A stretch of 64,000 nt of DNA from Levilactobacillus suantsaiihabitans (GCF_004745505.1 NZ_RKLX01000010.1:1-64000), one strand, 5' to 3'; shown: positions 18,266-27,524, counted from the stretch's first letter. The notes: generated by a model not told the origin, from the letters alone. Numbers and translations: made by a program.

Positions 18266-19303
18266 ATGAAAGACATGCGGGCGATTGGATTTACCCAAAA
18301 CCTACCGATTACAGATGAACACAGTTTTTTGGAATTTTTCGAACCCAAACCAACCCCCACGGGCCACGATATTTTGGTCAAGGTCGTGGCGACCTCGGTG
18401 AATCCCGTCGACACGGCGGTGCGGCGTGGCACCACGATCAAGTTGCCCAGACCCAAGGTGATCGGCTTTGACGCCTATGGTATCGTGGACGCCGTGGGTG
18501 ATGCGGTCAGTCTGTTTCACCCCGGGGATCGCGTCTGGTATGCCGGGTCCTTCAAACGACCGGGTACGGACAGTGAATACCACCTGGTCGACGAACGTAT
18601 TGTGGGCCCGGCACCCAAATCCTTGAATCCGGCCCGGGCTGCGGCCATGCCACTAACTTCACTAACCGCCTGGGAAGCACTCTTTGAACAATTACCTTTG
18701 AGTCTCACGACATCCAAGGCCAACGCCGGCAAGTCCGTCTTGATCATCAACGGAGCCGGCGGGGTGGGCTCCATGGCCACACAGCTGGCGCACCTGGCGG
18801 GACTGACGGTCATCGCCACGGCCTCTCGTCCCGAAACGGTTGCCTGGACGCAAGCCCACGGTGCCGACATGGTCGTGAACCACCGACAAGACTTAGTGCC
18901 CCAGGTCCACGCATTGGGCTACCCCACGGTGGACTACATCTTGGAATTGAGCAATCTCAACCAGCATTGGCCGGAAATCGTCTCACTGATCAAACCCAGC
19001 GGCCATATCGTTTCCATCACCGGTAGCGAGACTCCCATCGACCTGCGCGCGTTGAAACAAAAACGGGCCACCTTTTCCTGGGAATGGATGTACACCAAGT
19101 CTTACTTCGGCACACCGGACATGATCAGCCAACACGACATCTTGACGCAGGTCGCTCAGCTGGTCGATGCCGGTAAGCTGGTCACCACTTTGACCAAAAC
19201 CTTCACGCCCATCAACGCCGCCAATCTGCGCGCCGCCCATGAGCTGGTCGAAGCCAACCGAATGATTGGGAAAGTCGTTTTAACTAACGAACTTGAATCT
19301 TAA
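18266..19303 (+). CDS. Zinc-type alcohol dehydrogenase-like / quinone oxidoreductase family protein
   Basis: Medium-chain dehydrogenase/reductase of 345 residues, cytoplasmic, NAD(P)H-dependent. The GroES-like N-terminal domain contains NPVDTAVRRG and HPGDRVWYAGS; the Rossmann domain carries GAGGVGSM (163-170). The catalytic-zinc cysteine and the four-cysteine lobe of true alcohol dehydrogenases are absent, so a zinc-independent quinone- or enone-reductase activity is more likely than alcohol oxidation. The ATG at 18266 has AAAGGA upstream. It lies on the opposite strand inside the rpsU-yqeY gap, flanked by repeats, consistent with insertion into this cluster. Confidence 0.85.
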   Translation: MKDMRAIGFTQNLPITDEHSFLEFFEPKPTPTGHDILVKVVATSVNPVDTAVRRGTTIKLPRPKVIGFDAYGIVDAVGDAVSLFHPGDRVWYAGSFKRPGTDSEYHLVDERIVGPAPKSLNPARAAAMPLTSLTAWEALFEQLPLSLTTSKANAGKSVLIINGAGGVGSMATQLAHLAGLTVIATASRPETVAWTQAHGADMVVNHRQDLVPQVHALGYPTVDYILELSNLNQHWPEIVSLIKPSGHIVSITGSETPIDLRALKQKRATFSWEWMYTKSYFGTPDMISQHDILTQVAQLVDAGKLVTTLTKTFTPINAANLRAAHELVEANRMIGKVVLTNELES

Positions 19304-19350
19304 AATAATGACGTCAAAACCGATTGACCGGTATTTGAAGCCGGTGTACA

Positions 19351-19467
19351 AGAACCTGGGACATAGCAATTCCAGTCCCTTGCGCGTCACCTTTAAATAG
19401 CCGAAACGTGGACCAAAGGGCAGCCGGCGAGCATTAAGGCTGATCATCCTTTGGCCCACGCTTTTTT
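19351..19467 (+). repeat. Intergenic repeat family A, copy 3 (internally deleted)
   Basis: It has the small-hairpin arm ACCTGGGA, the linker CACCTTTAAATAGCCGAAACGTGG, the arm CCAAAGGGCAGCCGG and then directly GCGAGCATTAAGGCTGAT...CCTTTGGCCCACG. The inner hairpin is deleted compared with copy 2. It lies between the dehydrogenase and rpsU 3' ends. Confidence 0.8.
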
Positions 19468-19473
19468 GCACAA

Positions 19474-19512
19474 ACAAAGACCCCAGAACAATAACTTGTC
19501 CTGAGGTCTTTG
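19474..19512 (-). terminator. rpsU intrinsic terminator
   Basis: AAAGACCTCAGGACAA pairs with TTGTTCTGGGGTCTTTG on the minus strand, about 20 bp after the rpsU stop codon. Confidence 0.85.
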
Positions 19513-19532
19513 AGTTAAATGCAAAAAGAGGT

Positions 19533-19721
19533 TTAGTAACGCTTCTTCTTGGCTTTACGCTTACGCGCAGCTTCTGATTTTAACTTTTTCTTCACACTTG
19601 GTTTTTCGTAAAATTCACGCTTACGGTATTCTTGTAAAGTACCGCTACGGGAAACCGTACGTTTGAAGCGCCGAAGAGCGTCGTCAAAAGACTCGTTTTT
19701 GCGAACGACTGTCTTTGCCAT
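19533..19721 (-). CDS. rpsU: 30S ribosomal protein S21
   Basis: A 62-residue basic protein of the small ribosomal subunit that helps initiation. It begins [21 protein letters not shown], and the C-terminal tail is very lysine-rich. The ATG at 19721 follows a doubled GGGAGGG site; the 18-codon upstream extension of the frame overlaps that site and is not coding. It has its own consensus promoter and terminator and is transcribed divergently from the PPDK regulator-type gene. Confidence 0.97.
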   Translation of the reverse strand: MAKTVVRKNESFDDALRRFKRTVSRSGTLQEYRKREFYEKPSVKKKLKSEAARKRKAKKKRY

Positions 19722-19795
19722 ATAAAATTCCCTCCCTCCGAGCACAAGTAATAACGTCGGTTGGAATCTCTCCACCGGCGTAACGGTTCTTAACT

Positions 19796-19824
19796 ATTAT
19801 ACATAATCACCCAAACCGCGTCAA
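19796..19824 (-). promoter_or_regulatory. rpsU promoter
   Basis: TTGACG (19819-19824) and a perfect TATAAT (19796-19801) are 17 bp apart on the minus strand. Confidence 0.85.
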
Positions 19825-19842
19825 TAACACAAGCAAATAAAT

Positions 19843-19871
19843 TTGAACCGTTTTAGCACTCGGGGTACACT
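19843..19871 (+). promoter_or_regulatory. Promoter of the PPDK regulatory-type gene
   Basis: TTGAAC (19843-19848) and TACACT (19866-19871) are 17 bp apart, 30 bp before the start codon. It is divergent from, and close to, the rpsU promoter, whose -35 box lies only 18 bp away. Confidence 0.8.
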
Positions 19872-19901
19872 AGAAGAAAACATCAGAGGAGTTGCTCGCC
19901 C

Positions 19902-20729
19902 ATGCAGCAAATGACAATTTTCGTGATCTCCGATTCATCTGGTGAAACCGCCCTCACCGTTGCGCAGACGGCGGTTTCCCAGTATCCCGCGATTCAAGCC
20001 AGTTATCAGCGATTTCCGTTCATTCAAACCGACTCGATTTTAGACGGCATTTTAAACCTGGCCAAGAAGCAACGCGCCATGATTTTTCACACGCTGGTCA
20101 GTCCCAAATTAAGTCAACGCGTGCGTGAGTTTGCCGCAAAAAATTTATTATATCAGTTTGATTGTATTCAACCGGCTATGAACGTCATGCATCAGGCGAC
20201 TGGGTTGGACCCTGAAGGCGTACCTGGTCTGGTCCACAACCTCAACGACACCTATTTCGACCGTATTGCCGCCATGGAGTTCGCCGTGACCTACGATGAT
20301 GGCAAAGACCCGGCTGGCCTGTTGAAGGCCGACATCGTGATTTTGGGCGTCTCACGGACGTCTAAGACCCCGTTGTCCTTGTTCCTCGCTAACCGCAACT
20401 TACGCGTTGCCAACCTGCCGCTGTCGCCCAAGACTCAGTTGCCCGACGAGCTGTGGCAGGTCGATCCCAAGCGGATCTTTGGCTTGACTAACAAGCCAGA
20501 TATTCTCCGCAAAATTCGCCAAGAGCGGATGATCTCTTACGGCTTGCCCGCCGACAGTGCCTACTCCGATACGCAAAAGATCACGGAGGAACTGGACTAC
20601 GCGCAAAAACTTTACAAAAAGATTGGCTGTCTGGTCATCGACGTGTCAAACAAGTCGATTGAAGAAACGGCCACGCTGATCATGGAGAGCGTGGATTATG
20701 ATTTGATCCCGCATCCCCTGGCCGACTGA
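19902..20729 (+). CDS. Pyruvate, phosphate dikinase regulatory-type kinase/phosphorylase (DUF299)
   Basis: Bifunctional serine/threonine kinase and pyrophosphorylase family that switches pyruvate phosphate dikinase (or PEP synthase) on and off. The 275-residue product starts with FVISDSSGETA, the family N-terminal motif, and has a P-loop-like GVSRTSKTPLS near residue 150 and LTNKP further on. No dikinase gene is in the window, so the target here is unknown. ATG at 19902 is preceded by AGAGGAG; a second ATG lies three codons in. Confidence 0.9.
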   Translation: MQQMTIFVISDSSGETALTVAQTAVSQYPAIQASYQRFPFIQTDSILDGILNLAKKQRAMIFHTLVSPKLSQRVREFAAKNLLYQFDCIQPAMNVMHQATGLDPEGVPGLVHNLNDTYFDRIAAMEFAVTYDDGKDPAGLLKADIVILGVSRTSKTPLSLFLANRNLRVANLPLSPKTQLPDELWQVDPKRIFGLTNKPDILRKIRQERMISYGLPADSAYSDTQKITEELDYAQKLYKKIGCLVIDVSNKSIEETATLIMESVDYDLIPHPLAD

Positions 20730-20741
20730 CAACCCGAATAA

Positions 20742-20793
20742 CGAAAGGTGATTTTCTGACTGGCCCCAGCAGCCGGTAGAAAATCACCTTTTT
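20742..20793 (+). terminator. Terminator of the PPDK regulatory-type gene
   Basis: AAAGGTGATTTTCT pairs with AGAAAATCACCTTT and is followed by T residues. It begins 13 bp after the stop codon. Confidence 0.88.
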
Positions 20794-21154
20794 AATTGAC
20801 TTTATTAAAAGAAATCAGTTAGCACGATTATCATCATCCAGCCGCTGACCCGTGCTTCATAACAGGGACTAGTCGCCTACCCGCTCGTCAGATACAGGTT
20901 AGCAACGCTGAGGCAACGGGTCGCGCCCAAAAGCGGTCGACGCTTTAAATGGAAAAACACATCTCATATCCGCTGTATGGACAAAACGTGCACCAACAGC
21001 CAGTTTAACCCCTGATAGTCGGCAGTCACTAGCTTGCCAGCTAACTTTTGACCAACACCGTGTCACTGATAGACGCAGGCTTTTGGCTTCGCTAATCGGG
21101 ATGGTCAAGGCACCGCCACTACAGGCTTCACTGCATTGCCACTGCTTGTTTTAC
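20794..21154. other. Gene-free stretch with a decayed family A-like repeat
   Basis: No convincing gene is present. At 20980-21059, ACGTG-CACCAACAGCCAG...CCAGCTAACTTTTGACCAACAC resembles the outer arms of family A with many substitutions, and 20910-20945 faintly resembles family D. The stretch may be an old, degraded mosaic. Confidence 0.45.
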
Positions 21155-22084
21155 CTAACGCGTCAGAAATGCCGTGAACTGCTTGCCCGCCAACGCATCG
21201 GCTTCTAGGTCTGGATTGAACTGTTGGTGCTTGAGCATAGCCACCTCATAACCGTGGGGGTTGACCCCATGCTTGCGATCTGGCCCGATCAGCGGCGTTT
21301 CCATAATCTTGGGGACCGTCGCCAATTGTGGGTGGTGAGCCACAGCGTTCAAGACGTCAAAGCCCAGCGTCCCGTAGCCAATATTGGTGTGACGGTCCTT
21401 GTGGCTGCCCTGCGGATTCTTGGAATCGTTGAGGTGAACAACCTTAAGCTTGTCTAAGCCGATTACGTGATCGAATTCGGCCAACACACCGTCGAAATCC
21501 GTCGCAATGTCATAGCCGGCATCGCTGGTGTGACAGGTATCAAAGCAGACTGATAGCCGGTCGTTGTGGGCCGTGGCGGCCATGATGGCGGCCAACTCCT
21601 CAAAATTGCGACCAATCTCCGTTCCCTTACCAGCCATGGTCTCTAAGGCAATCTGTACGGGTTCGTCGGCCGCGGCTAGGATCTCGTCCAAACCCTGCGC
21701 GATTTGCGCAATGGCGGCAGCCGGTCCGACCCCCACGTGTGCACCCGGATGCAAGACGATCTGCGTCGCCCCTAACGCCGCGGCGCGTTTGACCTCGGCC
21801 GTCAAGAATTCGACCGCAAAGGCGTAGTTCTGCGGCTTGGTCGTGTTCCCCAGGTTGACCACGTACGGCGCGTGGACCACCACGGCCCGTTGATCGTGGT
21901 CGGCCATGTAGGCTTGGCCCGCAGCGATATTTAGCTCGTCAATTGGCTTGCGACGCGTGTTTTGCGGTGCCCCCGTGTAGATCATAAAGACATTTTCATC
22001 GTAACTGGCCGCCTCTTTCGCGGACCCCAGTAACATTTCCTTGCCCTTCATGCTGACGTGGGACCCAATCAGAAATTCCGTCAT
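21155..22084 (-). CDS. nfo: Endonuclease IV (AP endonuclease)
   Basis: Zinc-dependent apurinic/apyrimidinic endonuclease of base-excision repair. The 309-residue TIM-barrel protein begins with IGSHVSMKG and contains [34 protein letters not shown] and [22 protein letters not shown], the segments that supply the three-metal site. Its ATG overlaps the stop of the upstream teichoic-acid gene (ATGA), so it is translated from the same mRNA as the tag-type genes, an unexpected partnership. Confidence 0.96.
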   Translation of the reverse strand: MTEFLIGSHVSMKGKEMLLGSAKEAASYDENVFMIYTGAPQNTRRKPIDELNIAAGQAYMADHDQRAVVVHAPYVVNLGNTTKPQNYAFAVEFLTAEVKRAAALGATQIVLHPGAHVGVGPAAAIAQIAQGLDEILAAADEPVQIALETMAGKGTEIGRNFEELAAIMAATAHNDRLSVCFDTCHTSDAGYDIATDFDGVLAEFDHVIGLDKLKVVHLNDSKNPQGSHKDRHTNIGYGTLGFDVLNAVAHHPQLATVPKIMETPLIGPDRKHGVNPHGYEVAMLKHQQFNPDLEADALAGKQFTAFLTR

Positions 22085-23301
22085 TTTGTCTCATCCTTTC
22101 CGTGTCGTACCACCTGGACCACCCGTTGACTGGCGGTGCCGTCCTCCCAGTCACAAAATTTGTGATAAAAGGCCGCTTGTCGCTCCTGGTACCCGACAAA
22201 CTCACCATCGCGCCGCCAATGATCGAGTTGCTGGTAAAAGGCCGTCGCCGTGGTGACCAGCGGCCCCGGGATCTCGCGTTCGTAGTCAAAGTAAAAGCCC
22301 CGTAGCTGGTCGCGGTAGTGGGCCAAATCATAGGCAAAGAACAGCTCCGGCCGCTTTAAATTGGCGAAATCAAACATCACTGACGAGTAATCCGTGATCA
22401 AGAGATCGGAAACCAAATACAGCTGAGCGATGTCCGTTTCCGCCAAAACCGTCACCCGGTCCTCAAAGCCGCGAATATCAATGGCGTCCTTGACCAGGTA
22501 GTGTGGCCGAATAATCAGGTGGGTCCCCGCCGGCACGTGGTCAAAAAACGTCGCCAGGTCAAACGGTAAATCGAAGCGATAGACGCCGGGACGCACGGCC
22601 ATGTCGTCACGCCAGGTCGGCGCATAGGTCACGACCGGCCCACTCACTGGCCCCAATAAACGCTGCCGCAGGGCCCGTTGTTCCGCCGCATCGGTCGTGT
22701 AGAGCACATCGTTTCGTGGATAGCCGATCGACAGGAATTGATTTTTAAACCCGAAGGCCGATTTAAAAATGTCGCGCGAATACCGGTTTGGCGCAATTAA
22801 ATACGTCCACCGACTGGCAGCCGTCTTGAACTGCTGATGATAGTCGGCCGTGCTGGTGCCCGGAATCGCCACGTGGGTGATGTCGGCGCCCAATTTTTTC
22901 AGCGGCGTGCCGTGCCAGGTCTGAATCGTGGTCGTCTTTCGGTTGGCTTTCCACCAATTCGGCAGGCGCGAATTTAAGACCCAAAATTCCGCGCGGGCCA
23001 TCAGATAGACCCAGCGTGGCGTGAAGCGTTTGACCAACTGAATCTCGGGGTATTTGGCCTTGAGAGCGGCGTATTCGCGCGGCTTCACGCTAAAGTAGGC
23101 CGTCTTTTGATAGGCCGGATCTTCTCGAATCAATTCACGGTAAATGGCCGCCGGGTTGTCGTTGACGTCCTTCCCGTTAAAACTTTCAAACATGACTTGT
23201 CGCCGCTTAATGGGTAAACAAATAAGCCCATCGTTCAACACGATGAGCCCATAGCGAGCAACGAGCTTCAATGACTGGATGAGACTGTGTGATCGCGTCA
23301 T
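22081..23301 (-). CDS. CDP-glycerol glycerophosphotransferase family protein (TagF/TagB-like)
   Basis: Membrane-associated glycosyltransferase-like enzyme that adds glycerol-phosphate from CDP-glycerol during wall teichoic acid synthesis. The 406-residue product has the family segments [35 protein letters not shown] and [19 protein letters not shown]. The N-terminal 30 residues are amphipathic and could dock to the membrane. The start has AAAGGAG upstream; it overlaps nfo by four bases and follows the TagG-like gene by 20 bp. Whether it is the primase (TagB) or polymerase (TagF) cannot be told from motifs alone. Confidence 0.88.
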   Translation of the reverse strand: MTRSHSLIQSLKLVARYGLIVLNDGLICLPIKRRQVMFESFNGKDVNDNPAAIYRELIREDPAYQKTAYFSVKPREYAALKAKYPEIQLVKRFTPRWVYLMARAEFWVLNSRLPNWWKANRKTTTIQTWHGTPLKKLGADITHVAIPGTSTADYHQQFKTAASRWTYLIAPNRYSRDIFKSAFGFKNQFLSIGYPRNDVLYTTDAAEQRALRQRLLGPVSGPVVTYAPTWRDDMAVRPGVYRFDLPFDLATFFDHVPAGTHLIIRPHYLVKDAIDIRGFEDRVTVLAETDIAQLYLVSDLLITDYSSVMFDFANLKRPELFFAYDLAHYRDQLRGFYFDYEREIPGPLVTTATAFYQQLDHWRRDGEFVGYQERQAAFYHKFCDWEDGTASQRVVQVVRHGKDETK

Positions 23302-23321
23302 TTTAGCGTGCTCCTTTCAAC

Positions 23322-24131
23322 TTAAATTAAATCAACGAACCGTGACCGGAACTTGTAGTGCAAGTGTGACCCGATCAACAGAACAAAGATGACAAATAAC
23401 CAGAATTCTAACGTGAGTAACGGGTGTTGCCAGAACCAGCCGCTCCCGATAAAGGATTCCCGGAAGCCATTGACCACGTAATAGTACGGGTTGAGTTCCA
23501 ACAAGTGAACGAATGGGGCTGGGAAAGACGTGGTGACGAAGTTAAACAGCACGCCAGACACGTAGAACAACATCCGCATCACGGATTGTAACAGGATGTG
23601 GTAGTCACGCACCAATAAACTGATGCAGGAATTCAAGATCCCCAAGGCGACTAACAGGCAAATCATAGCAAAGAAGTAGTAGATCCACTGGAACCACGAC
23701 ACCTTCGGGTAGACCCCGTTCAGTAAGCCGATGAAAATCGAGAAGACCATCATTGTCCAAAAGGAACTCAGATTACTGACGATCTTGATCGTTGGCAACG
23801 CAGAAACCGGGAACTTCATCTTGGCCACCATGTTGACCCGTTGATAAATACTCTTCGAGGCATCCAACGTGGCCCGGTTCATGAAAAACCATGGCGTGAT
23901 CCCAATCACCATCCAGGGCAGGTAGCCCACACCGTTTAACGGTTGGCCGTGTTTTAACCCGACACCGAAGACTAACCAGTAGATGGCAATTTGAATCAAG
24001 GGGTATAAATACTCCCACGCCAACCCTAAGTAGTGACTCTGATAACTTGCTTGGTCCTCATAACGGGAGATCCGGAAGATGATCCCGACACTTGAGAACT
24101 GTTCTTTAAATAAGGTCATGACCTCTTTCAA
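23322..24131 (-). CDS. tagG: Teichoic acid ABC transporter permease (TagG-like)
   Basis: ABC-2 type permease of 269 residues with about six membrane helices, of the family that exports finished wall teichoic acid. Recognisable parts are YLGLAWEYLYPLIQIAIYW, GITPWFFMNRATLDASKSIY and LLELNPYYYVVNGFR. It lies between two CDP-glycerol transferase-type genes with 20-bp gaps. The ATPase partner TagH is not adjacent and is not in the window. The start may be 24131 or four codons later. Confidence 0.88.
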   Translation of the reverse strand: MKEVMTLFKEQFSSVGIIFRISRYEDQASYQSHYLGLAWEYLYPLIQIAIYWLVFGVGLKHGQPLNGVGYLPWMVIGITPWFFMNRATLDASKSIYQRVNMVAKMKFPVSALPTIKIVSNLSSFWTMMVFSIFIGLLNGVYPKVSWFQWIYYFFAMICLLVALGILNSCISLLVRDYHILLQSVMRMLFYVSGVLFNFVTTSFPAPFVHLLELNPYYYVVNGFRESFIGSGWFWQHPLLTLEFWLFVIFVLLIGSHLHYKFRSRFVDLI

Positions 24132-24151
24132 GGCACTGCACTCCTTTAAGT

Positions 24152-25300
24152 TTAATCGGATAATTGCGCAACGTAACGGGCCACCACGCGTTCAGTCGCG
24201 TGGCCGTCGTTGGCGCGATTCCAATGTTGATTGAATTGCGTAAGTTCGGTTACGGCATCTGCTTGAATAGCCGCAGCCAGTTGGTCGTTGGTCGTCATGA
24301 CCGGACCTGGCAACCAGTCCAACAAGTCGGCTTGAACGCCCGGATCCTGTCGGTAGGCTGGTAAATCAAAGAGGTAAAACAATAAGCTGTGCGCATTGGG
24401 CAACAGGCTGTAATCAAAGGCCACCGAGGAATAATCCGTGACCAAGGTTTCAGCGACCGTCAATAATTCCGTGGTGCTCAACTCCGGCGCAGCGACCCCC
24501 TGCGGCCCTAATTGCCGCTGAAGCTCATCAGCCGTAGTCGCCAAGGCCGGATGGAGTTTGACCACCACGCGCGCCGTAGGATCTTGGCGTAACGCCGCTG
24601 CCAAGCCCGCCGGTGGCGTGAAGGTCACCCCATCGCGATAGGTCGGTGCATACAAGATGACGCGGTGCCCCTTTAAGGCTGGCACTTGTTGCCAAATCCG
24701 CTGCTGAGTAGCGTTCACCCAACTGGCATCTTGCAGACGATCCGACCGCGGATAACCCAGGACCTGCATCCGTGACAACGGTACCCGGTAACTGGTCGCA
24801 AAGACCTGTCCCATGGCCGGGGCACCCACGACGTACTCGTCGAACTGGTCGTAAACGGCTTGAAACCGTCGTTGATCACTCGCCGAACGCTGCGCCGTGG
24901 TGGGGTCATCCCAGCCAAACCGCTTAATGGCACCGGCCGCATGCCACAATTGGACGATGCGCATGCGCCGCGGGTGGTAAAGTCCCCCCAAAAAAGCGTA
25001 GTAGTTGTCACAAAACAAGAGCCGGGCCCGCATGATCTGCGGGATCCCCGTTAAAACGAAGGCCAGGTTATCCTCAAATGGCCGCACAGTAATGCCCGCC
25101 GCGGCTAAGTTCGCCGCAGCGGCTTGACACTTGGGCCGATAAAACACCACCAACCGGTGACCAGCGGGTAACTTGGCCGCTAGTGCCTGGATAAATGGCA
25201 GATTATCAGCAAAACTTAAGAGGTAAATCACGTCCTTTTGGCGGCGCCCCGCCCACAGTAGCGACATCAGTCGTACTAACCACAAATAAATCTCTTTCAT
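24152..25300 (-). CDS. CDP-glycerol glycerophosphotransferase family protein
   Basis: A 382-residue enzyme of the same family as the gene at 22081-23301, with QLWHAAGAIKRFG, GYPRSDRL, ILYAPTYRDG, VVKLHPAL and LVTDYSSVAFDYSLL. It begins with a likely membrane-docking helix (MKEIYLWLVRLMSLLW). The ATG at 25300 has a modest GGTGA site; the frame extends 29 codons further through the -10 region of the promoter and is not coding there. First gene of the teichoic acid-nfo unit. It may be the primase to the other gene's polymerase, but that is a guess. Confidence 0.87.
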   Translation of the reverse strand: MKEIYLWLVRLMSLLWAGRRQKDVIYLLSFADNLPFIQALAAKLPAGHRLVVFYRPKCQAAAANLAAAGITVRPFEDNLAFVLTGIPQIMRARLLFCDNYYAFLGGLYHPRRMRIVQLWHAAGAIKRFGWDDPTTAQRSASDQRRFQAVYDQFDEYVVGAPAMGQVFATSYRVPLSRMQVLGYPRSDRLQDASWVNATQQRIWQQVPALKGHRVILYAPTYRDGVTFTPPAGLAAALRQDPTARVVVKLHPALATTADELQRQLGPQGVAAPELSTTELLTVAETLVTDYSSVAFDYSLLPNAHSLLFYLFDLPAYRQDPGVQADLLDWLPGPVMTTNDQLAAAIQADAVTELTQFNQHWNRANDGHATERVVARYVAQLSD

Positions 25301-25346
25301 GTTAATCACCAATATCACTAAATTTCGCTGCCCATAACACCGAGAA

Positions 25347-25352
25347 TTATAC
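25347..25352 (-). promoter_or_regulatory. Extended -10 promoter of the teichoic acid-nfo unit
   Basis: A perfect TATAAT preceded by TGG on the minus strand, about 45 bp before the first start codon. The -35 region is poor, which suits an extended -10 promoter. The remainder of 25301-25519 has no gene. Confidence 0.65.
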
Positions 25353-25519
25353 CACATCTCTTGGGGGAACCTAGCAGTTTTTCGCAACCTTTAACAGTTT
25401 GGGGCCAAACTATCGCTAAGTTCTAAGAATTTGTTAAGTTCCCTGCCCAACTGGTCACAAAATGGTGACGGGTTTCGTTGGTTCTTTATGAACCCCTTGG
25501 CGACTGATGGCGTCAAAAA

Positions 25520-25685
25520 GCCTGGGACAAAACCTCCCAGGCTCGTTCGCGTGACGTTTACGTAGCTGAAACGTGCGCCAACAGGCAGCCGGTTTCGCTT
25601 AAAACTTAACCCAACAATCCCAACCTAGGATTATTCGGTTAGCAGCCTTAATGCTCGCCGGCTAATCGCCTGTTGGCCCACTCTT
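25520..25685 (+). repeat. Intergenic repeat family A, copy 4 (terminator-like for yitT)
   Basis: A full-length copy ending four bases before the yitT stop. Read on the minus strand its last part is GCCTGGGAGG-TTTTG-TCCCAGGC followed by TTTTT, a complete intrinsic terminator for yitT. Confidence 0.9.
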
Positions 25686-25689
25686 TGGC

Positions 25690-26565
25690 TTACCACTTAG
25701 GTTCATAGAAATGACCCAAGACCTTGACCGTATCCGAAATGCTGACGAAAGCCTTCGGATCCGCCTCTTCCATCGCCGTTTCCAGCGCATCCATTTCGTA
25801 ACGGGTAATCACCGTAAACAAGATGGTCTTCTCGTCGTGGCGGTACGCCCCTTCTGCCCCGTGGACAATGGTGATCCCGCGGCGCATGTGGTTTTGAATA
25901 CTGTCGATCACCGTCTTCGGCCGATCCGTGATGACCATGACCTGCATCCGCTGTTGCCGGGTAAACGTCATGTCAATGACCTTGGCGTTAACGAACAACC
26001 CCAACGCGGAGTACAGGGCATAGGGCCAGCCGTACACAAACCCAGCGCTGAGGACGATCAGACTGTTGAAGGCAATATTGATTGTCCCCATGCTCCGGCC
26101 CGTCTTCCGCCGCAACACGATGCCGATAATATCCAAGCCCCCGGTCGAGATACCGTTTTTCAAAGCAAATCCGGTCCCGAACCCGTTGACCGCGCCCCCG
26201 AAGATCGCACAGATGATCGGGTCGCTGGTCAGGTGCACGGGTTGGATCACCCGAATCATGATCGAGGCGAACAGCACGCAAATAAACGTAAAGACCGTAA
26301 ATGACTTCCCAATTTGTTTCCAAGCCAGAACGAACATGGGGATGTTGATCAGAAACAGCCCAAGCGCCGTCGTGATGTGAAAGGTTCCCAGACCGGCCGT
26401 CAAACTGTTGACCAACTGCGCTAACCCGGTGACCCCGGAAGAATAAATATGTCCCGGCGTCCAGAAAAAATTCACCGCAATCGACACCAGAACCCCGTAG
26501 AAAAACGCCACGGAGAACTTCGCCGTATAGGTATGCCGTTTTAACAACTGCTGCACATCATCCAT
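25690..26565 (-). CDS. YitT family membrane protein (DUF161/DUF2179)
   Basis: A 291-residue protein with five or six membrane helices followed by a cytoplasmic C-terminal domain (about residues 205-285), the standard architecture of the YitT/YpjC family. The N-terminal segment TPGHIYSSGVTGLAQLV and the central GFALKNGISTGGLDIIG are family hallmarks. Function is unknown. The Shine-Dalgarno is weak (GAGG about 14 bases upstream). The promoter is probably the TGC-extended TATACT at 26622-26627. Confidence 0.9.
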   Translation of the reverse strand: MDDVQQLLKRHTYTAKFSVAFFYGVLVSIAVNFFWTPGHIYSSGVTGLAQLVNSLTAGLGTFHITTALGLFLINIPMFVLAWKQIGKSFTVFTFICVLFASIMIRVIQPVHLTSDPIICAIFGGAVNGFGTGFALKNGISTGGLDIIGIVLRRKTGRSMGTINIAFNSLIVLSAGFVYGWPYALYSALGLFVNAKVIDMTFTRQQRMQVMVITDRPKTVIDSIQNHMRRGITIVHGAEGAYRHDEKTILFTVITRYEMDALETAMEEADPKAFVSISDTVKVLGHFYEPKW

Positions 26566-26621
26566 GATTTAAATACCGACCTCGCTTATTCGTTTGTCAT
26601 ACTTCACACTATGCTCGGCTT

Positions 26622-26627
26622 AGTATA
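26622..26627 (-). promoter_or_regulatory. Extended -10 element upstream of yitT
   Basis: TATACT preceded by TGC on the minus strand, about 57 bp before the start codon; no good -35 box is visible. Confidence 0.5.
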
Positions 26628-26731
26628 GCATTTAATTACGGTTTCGGCCACGCCAAACGCCAGGTTTTAGCGGTTTCTAATCTTTTTATGCCAAATTGAC
26701 AGTTCACTTCCGTAACAATCTTCACGCAACA

Positions 26732-27259
26732 CTACTTTTGCGTCCAGTGTTGCTGGATAAAGGCTTCGCGGCCGCCCGCTTCCTGTTGGGCCATCCGTGC
26801 CGGATTCTTGCGATAAAACTGTTGATGGCGCTCTTCGGCCGGATAAAACGGCTGGGCCACCTCAATCTTGGTCACGATCGGTTTCGTAAATTGTTCGCGG
26901 TCCTGTAAGGCTTGGCGAGAAGCCCGCGCAATCTTCGCTTGGGCTTCGCTGTTGACGAAGATAACTGGCCGGTAATTACTGCCCCGGTCCTGGAATTGAC
27001 CACCAGCGTCCGTGGGGTCCGTCTGTTGCCAATACAGTTCGACCAATTGCTGGTAACTGACCACTTGCGGATCAAACCAGATCTTCACAGCCTCCGTGTG
27101 CCCGGTCGTTTGGCTCTTGACTTGTTCATAGGTGGGATTGGCCACCGTCCCACCGGTATACCCGGAGAGCACCTTCTTGATGCCGGGGAACGTCTCAAAC
27201 GGCTGGACCATGCACCAAAAGCAGCCGCCAGCAAATGTTGCCGTTTCTGTTTCACTCAT
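26732..27259 (-). CDS. msrA: Peptide methionine sulfoxide reductase MsrA
   Basis: Reduces methionine-S-sulfoxide in proteins and free methionine, repairing oxidative damage. The catalytic motif GGCFWC puts the nucleophile at C13 of a 175-residue product; SGYTGG, GHTEAV and the [15 protein letters not shown] block are also present. No MsrB domain is fused. GTG at 27268 and ATGs at 27262 and 27259 are in frame; GGAG spacing favours one of the two ATGs. Single gene with its own promoter. Confidence 0.95.
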   Translation of the reverse strand: MSETETATFAGGCFWCMVQPFETFPGIKKVLSGYTGGTVANPTYEQVKSQTTGHTEAVKIWFDPQVVSYQQLVELYWQQTDPTDAGGQFQDRGSNYRPVIFVNSEAQAKIARASRQALQDREQFTKPIVTKIEVAQPFYPAEERHQQFYRKNPARMAQQEAGGREAFIQQHWTQK

Positions 27260-27287
27260 CATAATCACTCCAATTTCTAATATTTCT

Positions 27288-27316
27288 ATTACACGACTTT
27301 TTGCCGGTCAGGTCAA
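27288..27316 (-). promoter_or_regulatory. msrA promoter
   Basis: TTGACC (27311-27316) and TGTAAT (27288-27293) are 17 bp apart on the minus strand. Confidence 0.65.
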
Positions 27317-27356
27317 CCATTTTGCTGGAAAATCCGTGAAGCTGGGCTAAAAAAGG

Positions 27357-27524
27357 AGAGTGGGCCAAAAGGCGATTAGCCGGTGAGCATTAAGGCTGAT
27401 AACCGAATAATCCTGGTCTTGGATTGTTTGGTTATCAGGTTTAAGCGGCATCGGCTGCCTTTTGGCGAACGTTTCAGCTATGTGAAGGTAAAACGAAAGG
27501 AGCCTGGGAGGTTTTGTCCCAGGC
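27357..27524 (-). repeat. Intergenic repeat family A, copy 5 (opposite orientation)
   Basis: A full-length copy that starts GTGGGCCAAAAGGCGATTAG and ends with the small hairpin GCCTGGGAGG...TCCCAGGC on the plus strand. It fills the gap between the msrA promoter and the aspS stop. The small hairpin is not followed by a T run here. A 61-codon open frame (27347-27532) is only the repeat read as protein. Confidence 0.9.

Noticed and set aside
17926-18456. 176-codon minus-strand frame
   Set aside because: It covers a family B repeat and the antisense of the dehydrogenase start; no family features.
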